NCBI GenBank assembly: GCA_938022485.1
Contig: CALIEE010000252.1
Coordinates: 1 to 10,599, forward strand
Source of the DNA: an uncultured bacterium
Lineage (GTDB): Bacteria > Bdellovibrionota_C > UBA2361 > SZUA-149 > CALKYB01
Direction of reading: 5' to 3'
Length of the DNA stretch: 10,599 bases
The translations under genes were made by a program, and so were the position numbers. Shown here piece after piece: positions 1-5,742 of the stretch. Under the pieces are notes generated by a model that was not told the DNA's origin, ran no database searches, and worked only from the letters and a program-made list of their open reading frames with translations. Each line of letters starts with the position of its first letter. The stretch's first letter is position 1.

Positions 1-519
1 GACTTTGCCTCTAACTTCAGCGTTTCCAGTCAACGGAATACTAAACTCCGCTCCATTAAAATCTCCTTTCATAGAAAGTTCTAGCTGAGTCTTGCTCTCG
101 GATAGCTTCTTAGGTTTAGCCATAAACTCCATCTCCCAGGCTTGGCCTGATCGTTTCACAACTCCCTTCACCAAATAATCATCATGAGAAACTTGGCGAA
201 TTGACTCCGATTCAAATGTGGCTGGAGCAATTTTAAGATTAGCAATCAAGCCATTAACCAAAAGTAGTTTAGGATCGTTTGCTGGGTTTTTTAGAGTAAA
301 GTTAGAAAGGTTCACAGTGAAGCTAATAGTAGACTTAGTAAAATCCTGCTTATCCAGAAAGATTCTAGCCTGGTAGTCCCTTAACTCACCTTTAAGAGAA
401 TTGTTAGCAGCTGAAAGATTGAACTCGATCTTGGAATCAAGCTTATTAACGACCTGCTCAACTGGAGTGGCAGCCGCAAATGCGACTAAGATAATAAGAA
501 AAGATAACAAACGTTTCAT
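1..519 (-). CDS. Exported YceI-like protein, C-terminus cut by window edge
   Basis: This open frame of 173 codons starts at an ATG at 519 and has no stop before the left edge, so the C-terminus is missing. The N-terminus (MKRLLSFLIILVAFAAATP) looks like a Sec signal peptide, probably cleaved after the alanines at 15-17, which would place the product in the periplasm or outside the membrane. From about residue 29 the pattern fits the YceI / polyisoprenoid-binding lipocalin-like fold: SKIEFNLSAANNSLKGEL, then IFLDKQDFTKSTISFTVNLS, a conserved-type FES strand near 102-104, then YLVKGVVKRSGQAWEMEF. YceI proteins bind lipid-like ligands in a beta-barrel, but the ligand here is unknown. The RBS is AAGAGG at 524-529, four bases from the ATG. 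It lies beyond the pnp terminator, so it is probably a separate transcription unit, although I see no clear promoter. The family call rests on pattern only and is moderate; the existence of the gene is much surer. Confidence 0.65.
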   Translation of the reverse strand, partial: MKRLLSFLIILVAFAAATPVEQVVNKLDSKIEFNLSAANNSLKGELRDYQARIFLDKQDFTKSTISFTVNLSNFTLKNPANDPKLLLVNGLIANLKIAPATFESESIRQVSHDDYLVKGVVKRSGQAWEMEFMAKPKKLSESKTQLELSMKGDFNGAEFSIPLTGNAEVRGKV

Positions 520-611
520 GAGGCCTCTTAGGTTATATTTGTTTTTCATAGAAATAGACGATCAACTGGTGTCTGGGAAGCATTTGTATAAATTTCACCC
601 TTTACATCTAC

Positions 612-628
612 CCTTCGCTAGCCGAAGG
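612..628. repeat. Small inverted repeat next to the pnp terminator
   Basis: CCTTCG and CGAAGG form a perfect 6-bp stem around the 5-base loop CTAGC. On the minus strand it comes directly after the T-tract of the pnp terminator. It has no T-run of its own, so it is not a classic terminator. It may back up 3'-end formation or stabilise the 3' end of read-through RNA, or be chance. Its function is unknown. Confidence 0.35.
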
Positions 629-629
629 C

Positions 630-658
630 AAAAAAAAAGCCCCTCAAGGAGGGGCTTT
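630..658 (-). terminator. Rho-independent terminator of pnp
   Basis: Read on the minus strand, AAAGCCCCTC, a three-base loop and GAGGGGC are followed by nine consecutive T. The GC-rich stem has 7 bp (639-645 with 649-655), and three A:T pairs can extend it. It begins 26 bases after the pnp stop codon. The T-tract is present only in the minus direction, so it closes the ribosome-maturation / RNA-decay operon and does not serve the opposite strand. Confidence 0.93.
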
Positions 659-683
659 ATAAACGTCGTAAGATCCGAGAAAT

Positions 684-2792
684 TTACTGGCTGGCTTCCA
701 TCGCATCTTTTCGACTAAGCCTGATCTTGCCCTGCTTATCGATATCCAGCACTCGAACCATCACCTCTTCTCCCTCGTTAACAACGTCTGTTACTTTCTC
801 AACACGCTTGTCTTCAAGCTGAGAAATATGAACTAGACCTTCTATTCCCGGAAGAATTTCAACAAAGGCACCAAAGTCTACGACTTTCTTCACTACTCCA
901 GCATAGATTTTACCAATTTCAGCTTCTTCAGTTAGCCCTTCGATAATCTCCATTGCTCGCTTACAAGAAGCAGCATCGGAACTTGCTATGCTTACTGTTC
1001 CATCGTCTTCAACGTCGATCTTAACTCCTGTAGTCTCAACGATTGAACGAATAGTCTTACCACCTGGCCCGATAATATCTCTGATTTTATCAGGATTAAT
1101 TTTCATCGTTTTAATCTGTGGAGCATATGGGCTCAGCTCTTCACGAGGTTTAGAAATGGCTTTCTCCATCTCAGAGATAATATGAGCTCTTCCCTCTCTA
1201 GCCTGTTCAAGAGCCTTTTCCATTGTTTCCTGAGAAAGACCTGTGCATTTGATATCCATTTGAAGAGCAGTAATACCTTCCTTACTTCCACAAACTTTAA
1301 AGTCCATGTCTCCAAAATGGTCTTCATCACCCAGAATGTCAGTCAGGACGGCTACGTCTTCACCTTCTTTAATAAGACCCATGGCAACTCCACCCACTGT
1401 GTCTTTAACTGGCACACCCGCATCCATCATCGAAAGACTTCCTCCACAGACAGAAGCCATAGAACTCGAACCATTCGACTCGGTTACATCAGAAACGACC
1501 CGAATCACATAAGGGTATTTTTCTCCAGGAAGAATCTTTTCCACTGCTCGATGAGCCAAAGCACCATGACCTATTTCACGCCGAGCGGTTCCTCTCATCA
1601 TCTTAACTTCTCCCGTACAATAGGGTGGAAAGTTATAGTGAAGCATAAAAGTTCTCTCTTCACTGGTCTTTTTCATCAAAGTTTCAATTCTTTGAGTGTC
1701 AGCAGAAGTACCTAATGTAGTTGTAACAATGGCCTGAGTTTCGCCACGAGTAAACAAAGCCGAACCATGAGCACGTGGAATAAGTCCTACCTCACACTCA
1801 ATTGGCCTCACGTCTCTAAGACCTCGACCATCGATTCTAGTCTTCTTATTAATAATCATTTGGCGAGATTTCTTCTTAAGAAGTGAGCTAAGAATATCTC
1901 CAATCTCTCCTTCTTGATCAGGAAAAGATTCCGCAAGAGTTTCAAGAACCTCTGTCTTGATAGCCTTAACAGCAGCCTTTCGATCATGCTTGGAAGTGAT
2001 CTCCAGAGAGCTCTCCATCTTACTACCTGCTAGCTCCTCAACTTTACTCTGGAGACTATGATCTTTTTCCTCTGGAACGAACTCCTCCTTCTCAACTCCC
2101 ACCTTCGAACGAAGATCTTCTTGAAGGGCTATAATTTTCTTAATTTCCTCGTGCCCGTAGTTTAGAGCAGCCAATACTTCTGTATCTGGAACAAACTCAG
2201 CACCACCCTCAACCATTACTATTGAGTCTTTAGTACCAGCAACAATCATTTCGATGTCACTCTTCTCAAGCTCTTCTGGGCTCGGGTTGATTATATGCTT
2301 TCCATCAACTCTTCCTACTTTCACACCAGCAATTGGTCCAAGGAATGGAAGCTGGGAAATATGAAGAGCGGCACTGGCCCCACAAATTGCCAAAGTATAT
2401 GGCTCGTTAACCTCGTCACATGACAAGACAGTACAAATGATTTGCACCTCGTTCATAAACCCGTCTGGAAACATAGGACGAATTGGTCTGTCAATTAGAC
2501 GACAGGCTAAAATCTCATGCTCACCAGGACGACCTTCTCTTTTGAAAAATCCTCCCGGAATCTTTCCTGCCGCATAAGTTTTTTCTTGATACTCACAGAC
2601 CATTGGGAAGAAACTCTGTCCTTCTCTTGGTTTGTCGGTACAAACCGTGCACATAACAACCGTGTCACCGGCTCGCACGATAACAGCCCCGGCAGCCTGC
2701 TTGGCAACCCAGCCACTTTCAAACGAAAGCTCGCTTCCATGAAAATCTTGTTTAACTATTACTCTACTGTTCTCACTGGTTTTAACAGTCAT
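684..2792 (-). CDS. pnp: Polyribonucleotide nucleotidyltransferase (PNPase)
   Basis: PNPase degrades RNA 3'-to-5' by phosphorolysis, releasing nucleoside diphosphates, and can run in reverse to add tails. It works as a cytoplasmic trimer, often in the degradosome. The 702 residues match the usual bacterial length and domain order: a first RNase PH-like core with FFKREGRP at 82-89 (RNA-binding loop), an all-helical linker near 240-310, and the catalytic second RNase PH core with GDEDHFGDMDFKV (Asp489 and Asp495 align with the E. coli catalytic aspartates). A KH domain follows with GPGG at 575-578, then an S1 domain from about 627 to 697. The ATG is supported by AAGGA at 2801-2805, eight bases upstream. 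It follows rpsO, a classical pairing, after a 139-base leader that may carry autoregulation, and ends just before a strong terminator. It looks intact, and nothing in the sequence suggests loss of activity. Confidence 0.98.
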   Translation of the reverse strand: MTVKTSENSRVIVKQDFHGSELSFESGWVAKQAAGAVIVRAGDTVVMCTVCTDKPREGQSFFPMVCEYQEKTYAAGKIPGGFFKREGRPGEHEILACRLIDRPIRPMFPDGFMNEVQIICTVLSCDEVNEPYTLAICGASAALHISQLPFLGPIAGVKVGRVDGKHIINPSPEELEKSDIEMIVAGTKDSIVMVEGGAEFVPDTEVLAALNYGHEEIKKIIALQEDLRSKVGVEKEEFVPEEKDHSLQSKVEELAGSKMESSLEITSKHDRKAAVKAIKTEVLETLAESFPDQEGEIGDILSSLLKKKSRQMIINKKTRIDGRGLRDVRPIECEVGLIPRAHGSALFTRGETQAIVTTTLGTSADTQRIETLMKKTSEERTFMLHYNFPPYCTGEVKMMRGTARREIGHGALAHRAVEKILPGEKYPYVIRVVSDVTESNGSSSMASVCGGSLSMMDAGVPVKDTVGGVAMGLIKEGEDVAVLTDILGDEDHFGDMDFKVCGSKEGITALQMDIKCTGLSQETMEKALEQAREGRAHIISEMEKAISKPREELSPYAPQIKTMKINPDKIRDIIGPGGKTIRSIVETTGVKIDVEDDGTVSIASSDAASCKRAMEIIEGLTEEAEIGKIYAGVVKKVVDFGAFVEILPGIEGLVHISQLEDKRVEKVTDVVNEGEEVMVRVLDIDKQGKIRLSRKDAMEASQ

Positions 2793-2822
2793 CGAACTAT
2801 TCCTTATATTTGTGAATGAAAC

Positions 2823-2838
2823 TTGATAAGATTATCAA
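2823..2838 (-). repeat. Inverted repeat in the pnp leader
   Basis: TTGATAA and TTATCAA are perfect 7-base arms separated by two bases. As RNA this would form a short AU-rich hairpin with 6 pairs and a four-base loop. As DNA it could be a dyad for a dimeric regulator. It lies 18 bases upstream of the pnp RBS. The symmetry is certain but the role is not known. Confidence 0.5.
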
Positions 2839-2870
2839 TACTTAGTTTTAAAAACAGCTTAAGCTCAGTC

Positions 2871-2883
2871 CACCTCCTCCTCC
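2871..2883 (-). other. Extended SD-like purine tract without a gene
   Basis: The minus strand reads GGAGGAGGAGGTG, a near-perfect repeated anti-SD complement. No ATG, GTG or TTG at proper spacing opens a meaningful frame: the only nearby GTG gives GTG GAC TGA. The true pnp RBS is AAGGA, about 70 bases downstream. The tract could be a ribosome standby site, a protein-binding element or chance. Confidence 0.4.
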
Positions 2884-2931
2884 AGCTTTGCTTACAAAAC
2901 TAGAAGGTCGAACTAATAGCTCAAACAAAAA

Positions 2932-3201
2932 CTACTTCCTGATTCCGAGATCGGCGATCAAGGTTCGGTACTGCTGGACGTCTTTTCTTTTAATATAGTC
3001 CAACAAACGTCTTCTCTGACCAACAAGCTTTAACAGTCCACGACGTGAGTGGTGGTCTTTCTTGTTGTTCTTGAAGTGGTCTTGTAGATAGTTGAGTCTT
3101 GAAGTGATGTGGGCAACCTGCGCTGAGGCAGACCCTGTATCGTTTTCGCTAATGCCGTGCTTTGCGAATATTTCTTTTCTGTCCTGGTTTGATAGAACCA
3201 T
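2932..3201 (-). CDS. rpsO: 30S ribosomal protein S15
   Basis: S15 is a primary binder of 16S rRNA, at the three-way junction of the central domain, and contributes to an intersubunit bridge. The product has 89 residues, the canonical length. The diagnostic family pattern is present: DTGSASAQVAHITSRLNYL at 21-39, the KKDHHSRRGLLKLVGQRRRLLDYIK core that contacts rRNA, and the C-terminal end YRTLIADLGIRK. The ATG is preceded by GAGG at 3207-3210, five bases upstream. It lies 236 bases after truB and 139 bases before pnp. The long upstream spacer, with foldable sequence, fits the S15 autoregulation seen in several bacterial groups, though the leader RNAs differ between groups. The gene is complete and typical. 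Confidence 0.98.
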   Translation of the reverse strand: MVLSNQDRKEIFAKHGISENDTGSASAQVAHITSRLNYLQDHFKNNKKDHHSRRGLLKLVGQRRRLLDYIKRKDVQQYRTLIADLGIRK

Positions 3202-3225
3202 TCTTACCTCGTTTTCCTTATTTCT

Positions 3226-3268
3226 TCCGGCTTCCTACTCTGGACCAATACCAACTTGGCCTACCGGA
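3226..3268 (-). promoter_or_regulatory. Foldable rpsO leader, possible S15 autoregulatory element
   Basis: On the minus strand UCCGG (3264-3268) can pair with CCGGA (3226-3230). Inside this, GGCCAA (3256-3261) pairs with UUGGUC (3243-3248) across a 7-base loop, with one G-U pair beside G-C pairs. The element ends 24 bases before the rpsO ATG. Known S15 leaders use helices with G-U/G-C motifs or three-way junctions that mimic the rRNA site. The pairing is seen by eye, and regulation by S15 is inferred. Confidence 0.35.
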
Positions 3269-3286
3269 TATGCTACACAATAATTT

Positions 3287-3302
3287 CACGTTTCCACGTT
3301 TC
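3287..3302. repeat. Tandem 8-bp repeat upstream of rpsO
   Basis: CACGTTTC occurs twice head to tail; on the minus strand it reads GAAACGTG GAAACGTG. It lies just downstream of the candidate promoter, between that promoter and the foldable leader. Tandem short repeats can be operator sites, but two copies may also be chance or slippage. Confidence 0.45.
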
Positions 3303-3309
3303 AGGGCCG

Positions 3310-3338
3310 TTTAAACTAAAAAACCGCAGAAAAATCAA
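3310..3338 (-). promoter_or_regulatory. Candidate sigma-70-like promoter for rpsO-pnp
   Basis: The minus strand has TTGATT (3333-3338), a 17-base spacer and TTTAAA (3310-3315), each 4 of 6 to consensus with ideal spacing. Transcription would start near 3303 and give a leader of roughly 100 bases before rpsO. TATACT at 3338-3343 is a better -10 word, but it lacks a -35 at the right distance. The position is sensible but the match is weak. Confidence 0.3.
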
Positions 3339-3437
3339 GTATACTTTGCGTTCTTCGGGTTGAATTGCCGAGTCTAAAACAACAGTTCAAAGGCACCAAA
3401 AACGGGACTATGATTGGACAGGAAACCTAACGAAAGA

Positions 3438-4361
3438 TTACAGACTAGTTTGCTGAGCAAATACTGCCCTAACCTTCCAATCAGAGCCTCGTATCTCCTT
3501 TCGTTCGATTATGGCGGTTAGCTCTCCACCGGGAGTCATAATGGCAGCAGAGTTAACGCCCTCAGGCAGACTAACTGTCTTCAAACTAGACTGGTCTCCT
3601 CGAGCAAGTAGCTGGCAACTCTCATAGTTCAGCTCAACTTGCTCCAAGTATCCAATCAGACCTTCCATCGGAACAAGCACCTCCTCAACTCCCAACTCCA
3701 GCATTTGATCTAGTTCTGTGGCCTCACTCAACGAAAATTCACCAATGGAGTCTCTTTGAATAGTCTCAAGGCAACCCAAGCAACCCACTTTTTTACCCAA
3801 ATCTCGAGCTAGCGATCGGACATAGAATCCAGAAGAACAGCTAACGTCATAAGCTATCTGACCTTCATCTTTCCAGCTCAAATCTAATTGATAGATCTCT
3901 ACAGATTTCTCACGTAGCTCAAAATCTTCTCCATTTCTTTCTCTTTTATAAGCCGGCTTTCCTTTAACTTTAACGGCTGAGACTTTCGGGGGAATCTGCT
4001 TAACTTTGCCGCTAAACACTTCCAGCAGCTCAGTCCTTAAACCGTCAAACTCGGATTGACTAGGAATAATGGAACTATCTCCCTCTGAAACAAGATCTCC
4101 GGTAACATCATCTGTTGATGTGGAGTATCCAAGCTTAATCATTCCGGAGTATGATTTCTTAAGAGTCAGTAGCTCTGATTGAAGTCTAGTAGCTTTTCCA
4201 ACCAGTATAATCAAAAGACCAGTTGCCATCGGGTCCAGCGTACCACTATGACCAACCTTGGCTAGTTGAAACTCCCGCTTCAAGCGTCTAACGACCTCAG
4301 CCGAAGTAATGCCGGCTGGCTTATTGACTAGCAATGCCCCGTTAACTTCCTTACGGTTCAT
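3438..4361 (-). CDS. truB: tRNA pseudouridine-55 synthase TruB
   Basis: TruB converts uridine 55 in the T-arm of tRNAs to pseudouridine and also acts as a tRNA folding chaperone in the cytoplasm. The protein has 307 residues from the ATG at 4361. The N-terminus (GALLVNKPAGITS) and the catalytic block KVGHSGTLDPMATGLL, with the nucleophile Asp43, are diagnostic. KSYSGMIKLGYSTSTDD and the YVRSLARDLGKKVG segment (about 181-194) complete the synthase fold. The C-terminus is a PUA-like region. A TTG directly before this ATG would add one residue. I prefer the ATG because AGGAG at 4370-4374 lies eight bases upstream. The gene begins three bases after the stop of the DHH phosphoesterase gene, so translational coupling is likely. 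It looks complete. Confidence 0.97.
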   Translation of the reverse strand: MNRKEVNGALLVNKPAGITSAEVVRRLKREFQLAKVGHSGTLDPMATGLLIILVGKATRLQSELLTLKKSYSGMIKLGYSTSTDDVTGDLVSEGDSSIIPSQSEFDGLRTELLEVFSGKVKQIPPKVSAVKVKGKPAYKRERNGEDFELREKSVEIYQLDLSWKDEGQIAYDVSCSSGFYVRSLARDLGKKVGCLGCLETIQRDSIGEFSLSEATELDQMLELGVEEVLVPMEGLIGYLEQVELNYESCQLLARGDQSSLKTVSLPEGVNSAAIMTPGGELTAIIERKEIRGSDWKVRAVFAQQTSL

Positions 4362-4364
4362 CAA

Positions 4365-5339
4365 TTAAACTCCTGTAAGTTCTTTCCTTAACCCTTCAAG
4401 AATCTTTTTCTCTACAACTTCCAGTTCATCTTCAAGCGTGATTCCTGCTGCAGCTTTATGGCCACCACCTCCAAGAGCTTGAGCTACTTTATTAACATCA
4501 AGATTGTCTACCTTAGAACGTAAACTTACTTTCCAAGAGCCCTCTCTTTCACGAATCATCACCGAGCCCTTTACACCACTCAAAGCTCGAACTTCGTCAA
4601 CTAAACCCTCAGTATCACCGCCAACAGCTCCAGCTTGCTCTAGCATTTTATTGGTAACAACAAGCCAGCCTATTTGACCTTCAATCTTTTTGGAAATTTG
4701 AGGAATTGCAATTCCTCGCAGCTTCACTACTCTCTCGGGAATATTAAAATAAATTAAGTTTGCTACCTTCTCCGGACTAGCACCCAATCCAACCATCCGA
4801 GCAGCTGATTCAAAAGCTATCGGTGTAGCATTGGAAAAGCGAAAAGAACCTGTATCTTCCAACAGACCTGCATAAAGAAGGTTCAACATCTCTTCCGAAA
4901 GAGTAACCCCTAGCTCCTCCAGTATTTCAAGAACAATACAAGAAGCAGAAGGATAGTCACCCTTAATGAGATTAATCTCTCCCCAAGCTGGATTCGAAAT
5001 ATGATGGTCAATATTAAATACTTTAGAGACTTCCTTAGGAAACAGATCTCCCTTCACCGCAACACGAGCCCTGTTGGCAGTATCCACCACCACTAAAGCA
5101 CAATCTGAAGATGGCAACTGATCAGTTAATGGAACGCCAATAACTAAGCCTTTTAGCCTTTCAGGAACGGCTTCAGGTAAGTGAAGTTCGGCTTCAACAC
5201 CAGCCGCAAGCAAGCCTAGAGTCATGCCTGCGGCAGAACCAATAGCATCAGCGTCTGGAAAAACATGGCAAAAAACCATGGCCTTTTTAAGCTGTGATAA
5301 CTCTTTAGCAACGGTCTTCGAATCCGAAGAAGAACTCAT
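4365..5339 (-). CDS. nrnA: DHH/DHHA1 phosphoesterase, NrnA-type nanoRNase / pAp phosphatase
   Basis: NrnA-type enzymes degrade very short RNAs (2-5 nt) and in many bacteria dephosphorylate 3'-phosphoadenosine 5'-phosphate. Some relatives act on cyclic-dinucleotide breakdown products. The 324 residues show all metal-binding motifs of the DHH family: HVFPDADAIGS with His25, Asp29 and Asp31; VVVDTANRAR with Asp86; IDHH with Asp111, His112 and His113; and Asp162 in LLEDTGSFRFSN. The C-terminal DHHA1 domain carries GGGGHKAAAG at 290-299, which binds substrate. No residue of the active site appears missing. The start ATG overlaps the rbfA stop (ATGA), with AGAGG seven bases upstream. Its place between rbfA and truB is conserved in several phyla. 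Functionally it complements PNPase in this operon by clearing oligonucleotides PNPase cannot finish. The precise substrate cannot be read from the sequence. Confidence 0.9.
   Translation of the reverse strand: MSSSSDSKTVAKELSQLKKAMVFCHVFPDADAIGSAAGMTLGLLAAGVEAELHLPEAVPERLKGLVIGVPLTDQLPSSDCALVVVDTANRARVAVKGDLFPKEVSKVFNIDHHISNPAWGEINLIKGDYPSASCIVLEILEELGVTLSEEMLNLLYAGLLEDTGSFRFSNATPIAFESAARMVGLGASPEKVANLIYFNIPERVVKLRGIAIPQISKKIEGQIGWLVVTNKMLEQAGAVGGDTEGLVDEVRALSGVKGSVMIREREGSWKVSLRSKVDNLDVNKVAQALGGGGHKAAAGITLEDELEVVEKKILEGLRKELTGV
4370..4374 (-). promoter_or_regulatory. RBS of truB that decides its start
   Basis: AGGAG lies inside the last codons of the upstream DHH phosphoesterase gene, eight bases before ATG 4361 and five bases before the in-frame TTG at 4364. 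The spacing and codon choice favour the ATG. The arrangement stop TAA, then TTG ATG, suggests re-initiation by ribosomes finishing the upstream gene. Confidence 0.7.
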
Positions 5340-5707
5340 TTCTTAGCCTCTGCTAACAAACTATCCAAACGAGAAGCTCTCTCTAGGGATTCATCATAAG
5401 TAAAAACCAAATCCGGCACATAGCGAAGCTTCAAACTATCAGCGATTCGTTTCTTCAAATATTTCTTAGAATCAAGCAGCATCTCACCAATGCTTTTAAT
5501 CTCATCAGGCTTTGGAAAACTAAGCTTGCCATCCTCTGAAGGCGCATCTGGCATCTTTGTCCAGAAAACATGGGCTCTCTTAAGGTCCTTGGAAAGCGAA
5601 ACATCAGTGAGGGTTATCAAAATAGCCCGAGAGTCTCTCAAACCTCTAACTTCTGCTCCGAGAAAACCAAGTAGCTGTTCAGCTACTTTTTCTGTTCTCA
5701 TCGACAT
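5336..5707 (-). CDS. rbfA: 30S ribosome-binding factor RbfA
   Basis: RbfA is a single KH-like-domain protein that binds immature 30S subunits near the 5' end of 16S rRNA and helps late maturation, notably under cold conditions. The 123 residues are typical in length. Family hallmarks are an N-terminal RTEKVAEQLLGFLGAEV helix, the strand-turn DVSLSKDLKRAHVFW, and the C-terminal LKLRYVPDLVFTYDESLERASRLDSLL. The segment TKMPDAPSEDGKLSFPKPDE between strand and helix is somewhat longer than in short homologues. ATG at 5707 is supported by AGGGG at 5714-5718, six bases upstream; a second ATG at 5701 would remove two residues. It lies 35 bases after infB and overlaps the next gene by four bases. The RBS can fold into a tiny AGGG-GTG-CCCT hairpin. 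Confidence 0.95.
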   Translation of the reverse strand: MSMRTEKVAEQLLGFLGAEVRGLRDSRAILITLTDVSLSKDLKRAHVFWTKMPDAPSEDGKLSFPKPDEIKSIGEMLLDSKKYLKKRIADSLKLRYVPDLVFTYDESLERASRLDSLLAEAKK

Positions 5708-5742
5708 AGGGCACCCCTGTTTTAAAATTTGAAAGGACTTGC

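Larger units (their letters stand above)
520..683 (-). other. pnp to yceI-like intergenic region
   Basis: This 164-base gap contains the pnp terminator (630-658), a second hairpin (612-628) and an AT-rich stretch leading to the RBS of the exported YceI-like protein. Read on the minus strand, 535-610 has scattered -10-like words such as TATACA and TATAAC, but none has a matching -35 at 16-18 bases. I therefore do not call a promoter, although one is expected because a terminator separates the two genes. Confidence 0.5.
2793..2931 (-). promoter_or_regulatory. rpsO-pnp spacer / pnp leader
   Basis: This 139-base spacer contains no gene. It holds an SD-like purine tract with no start codon behind it (2871-2883), short AAGCT / AGCTT arms that could place this tract in a loop, and a perfect inverted repeat (2823-2838) about 30 bases before the pnp start. 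In E. coli the equivalent spacer has a promoter and an RNase III-cut hairpin through which PNPase represses itself. A similar role here is inferred from position only, since no sequence match is claimed. I see no terminator after rpsO, so pnp can be co-transcribed. Confidence 0.4.
3202..3437 (-). promoter_or_regulatory. truB-rpsO spacer, probable promoter and leader region
   Basis: This is the longest gap in the window (236 bases) and holds no open frame that resembles a gene on either strand. It contains a candidate sigma-70-type promoter (3310-3338), an overlapping 10-bp palindrome AAGTATACTT (3337-3346), a tandem 8-bp repeat (3287-3302) and a foldable segment just before rpsO (3226-3268). 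I find no intrinsic terminator after truB, so read-through from the upstream genes is possible alongside any internal promoter. Confidence 0.5.

Noticed and set aside
535..610. Promoter for the exported YceI-like gene
   Set aside because: TATACA and TATAAC words are present but no -35 occurs at a workable distance, so no call was made.
401..718. Plus-strand open frame of 105 codons
   Set aside because: It overlaps the start of the exported YceI-like gene, the pnp terminator and the end of pnp on the opposite strand. It has no RBS and no recognisable protein pattern.
1182..1715. Plus-strand open frame of 177 codons inside pnp
   Set aside because: It is antisense to the catalytic core of pnp, serine/threonine/histidine-rich in the way antisense shadows often are, with no RBS or domain.
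4362..4364. TTG as the start codon of truB
   Set aside because: The next codon is ATG with better SD spacing (eight bases), so the TTG start is less likely; it would add only one residue.
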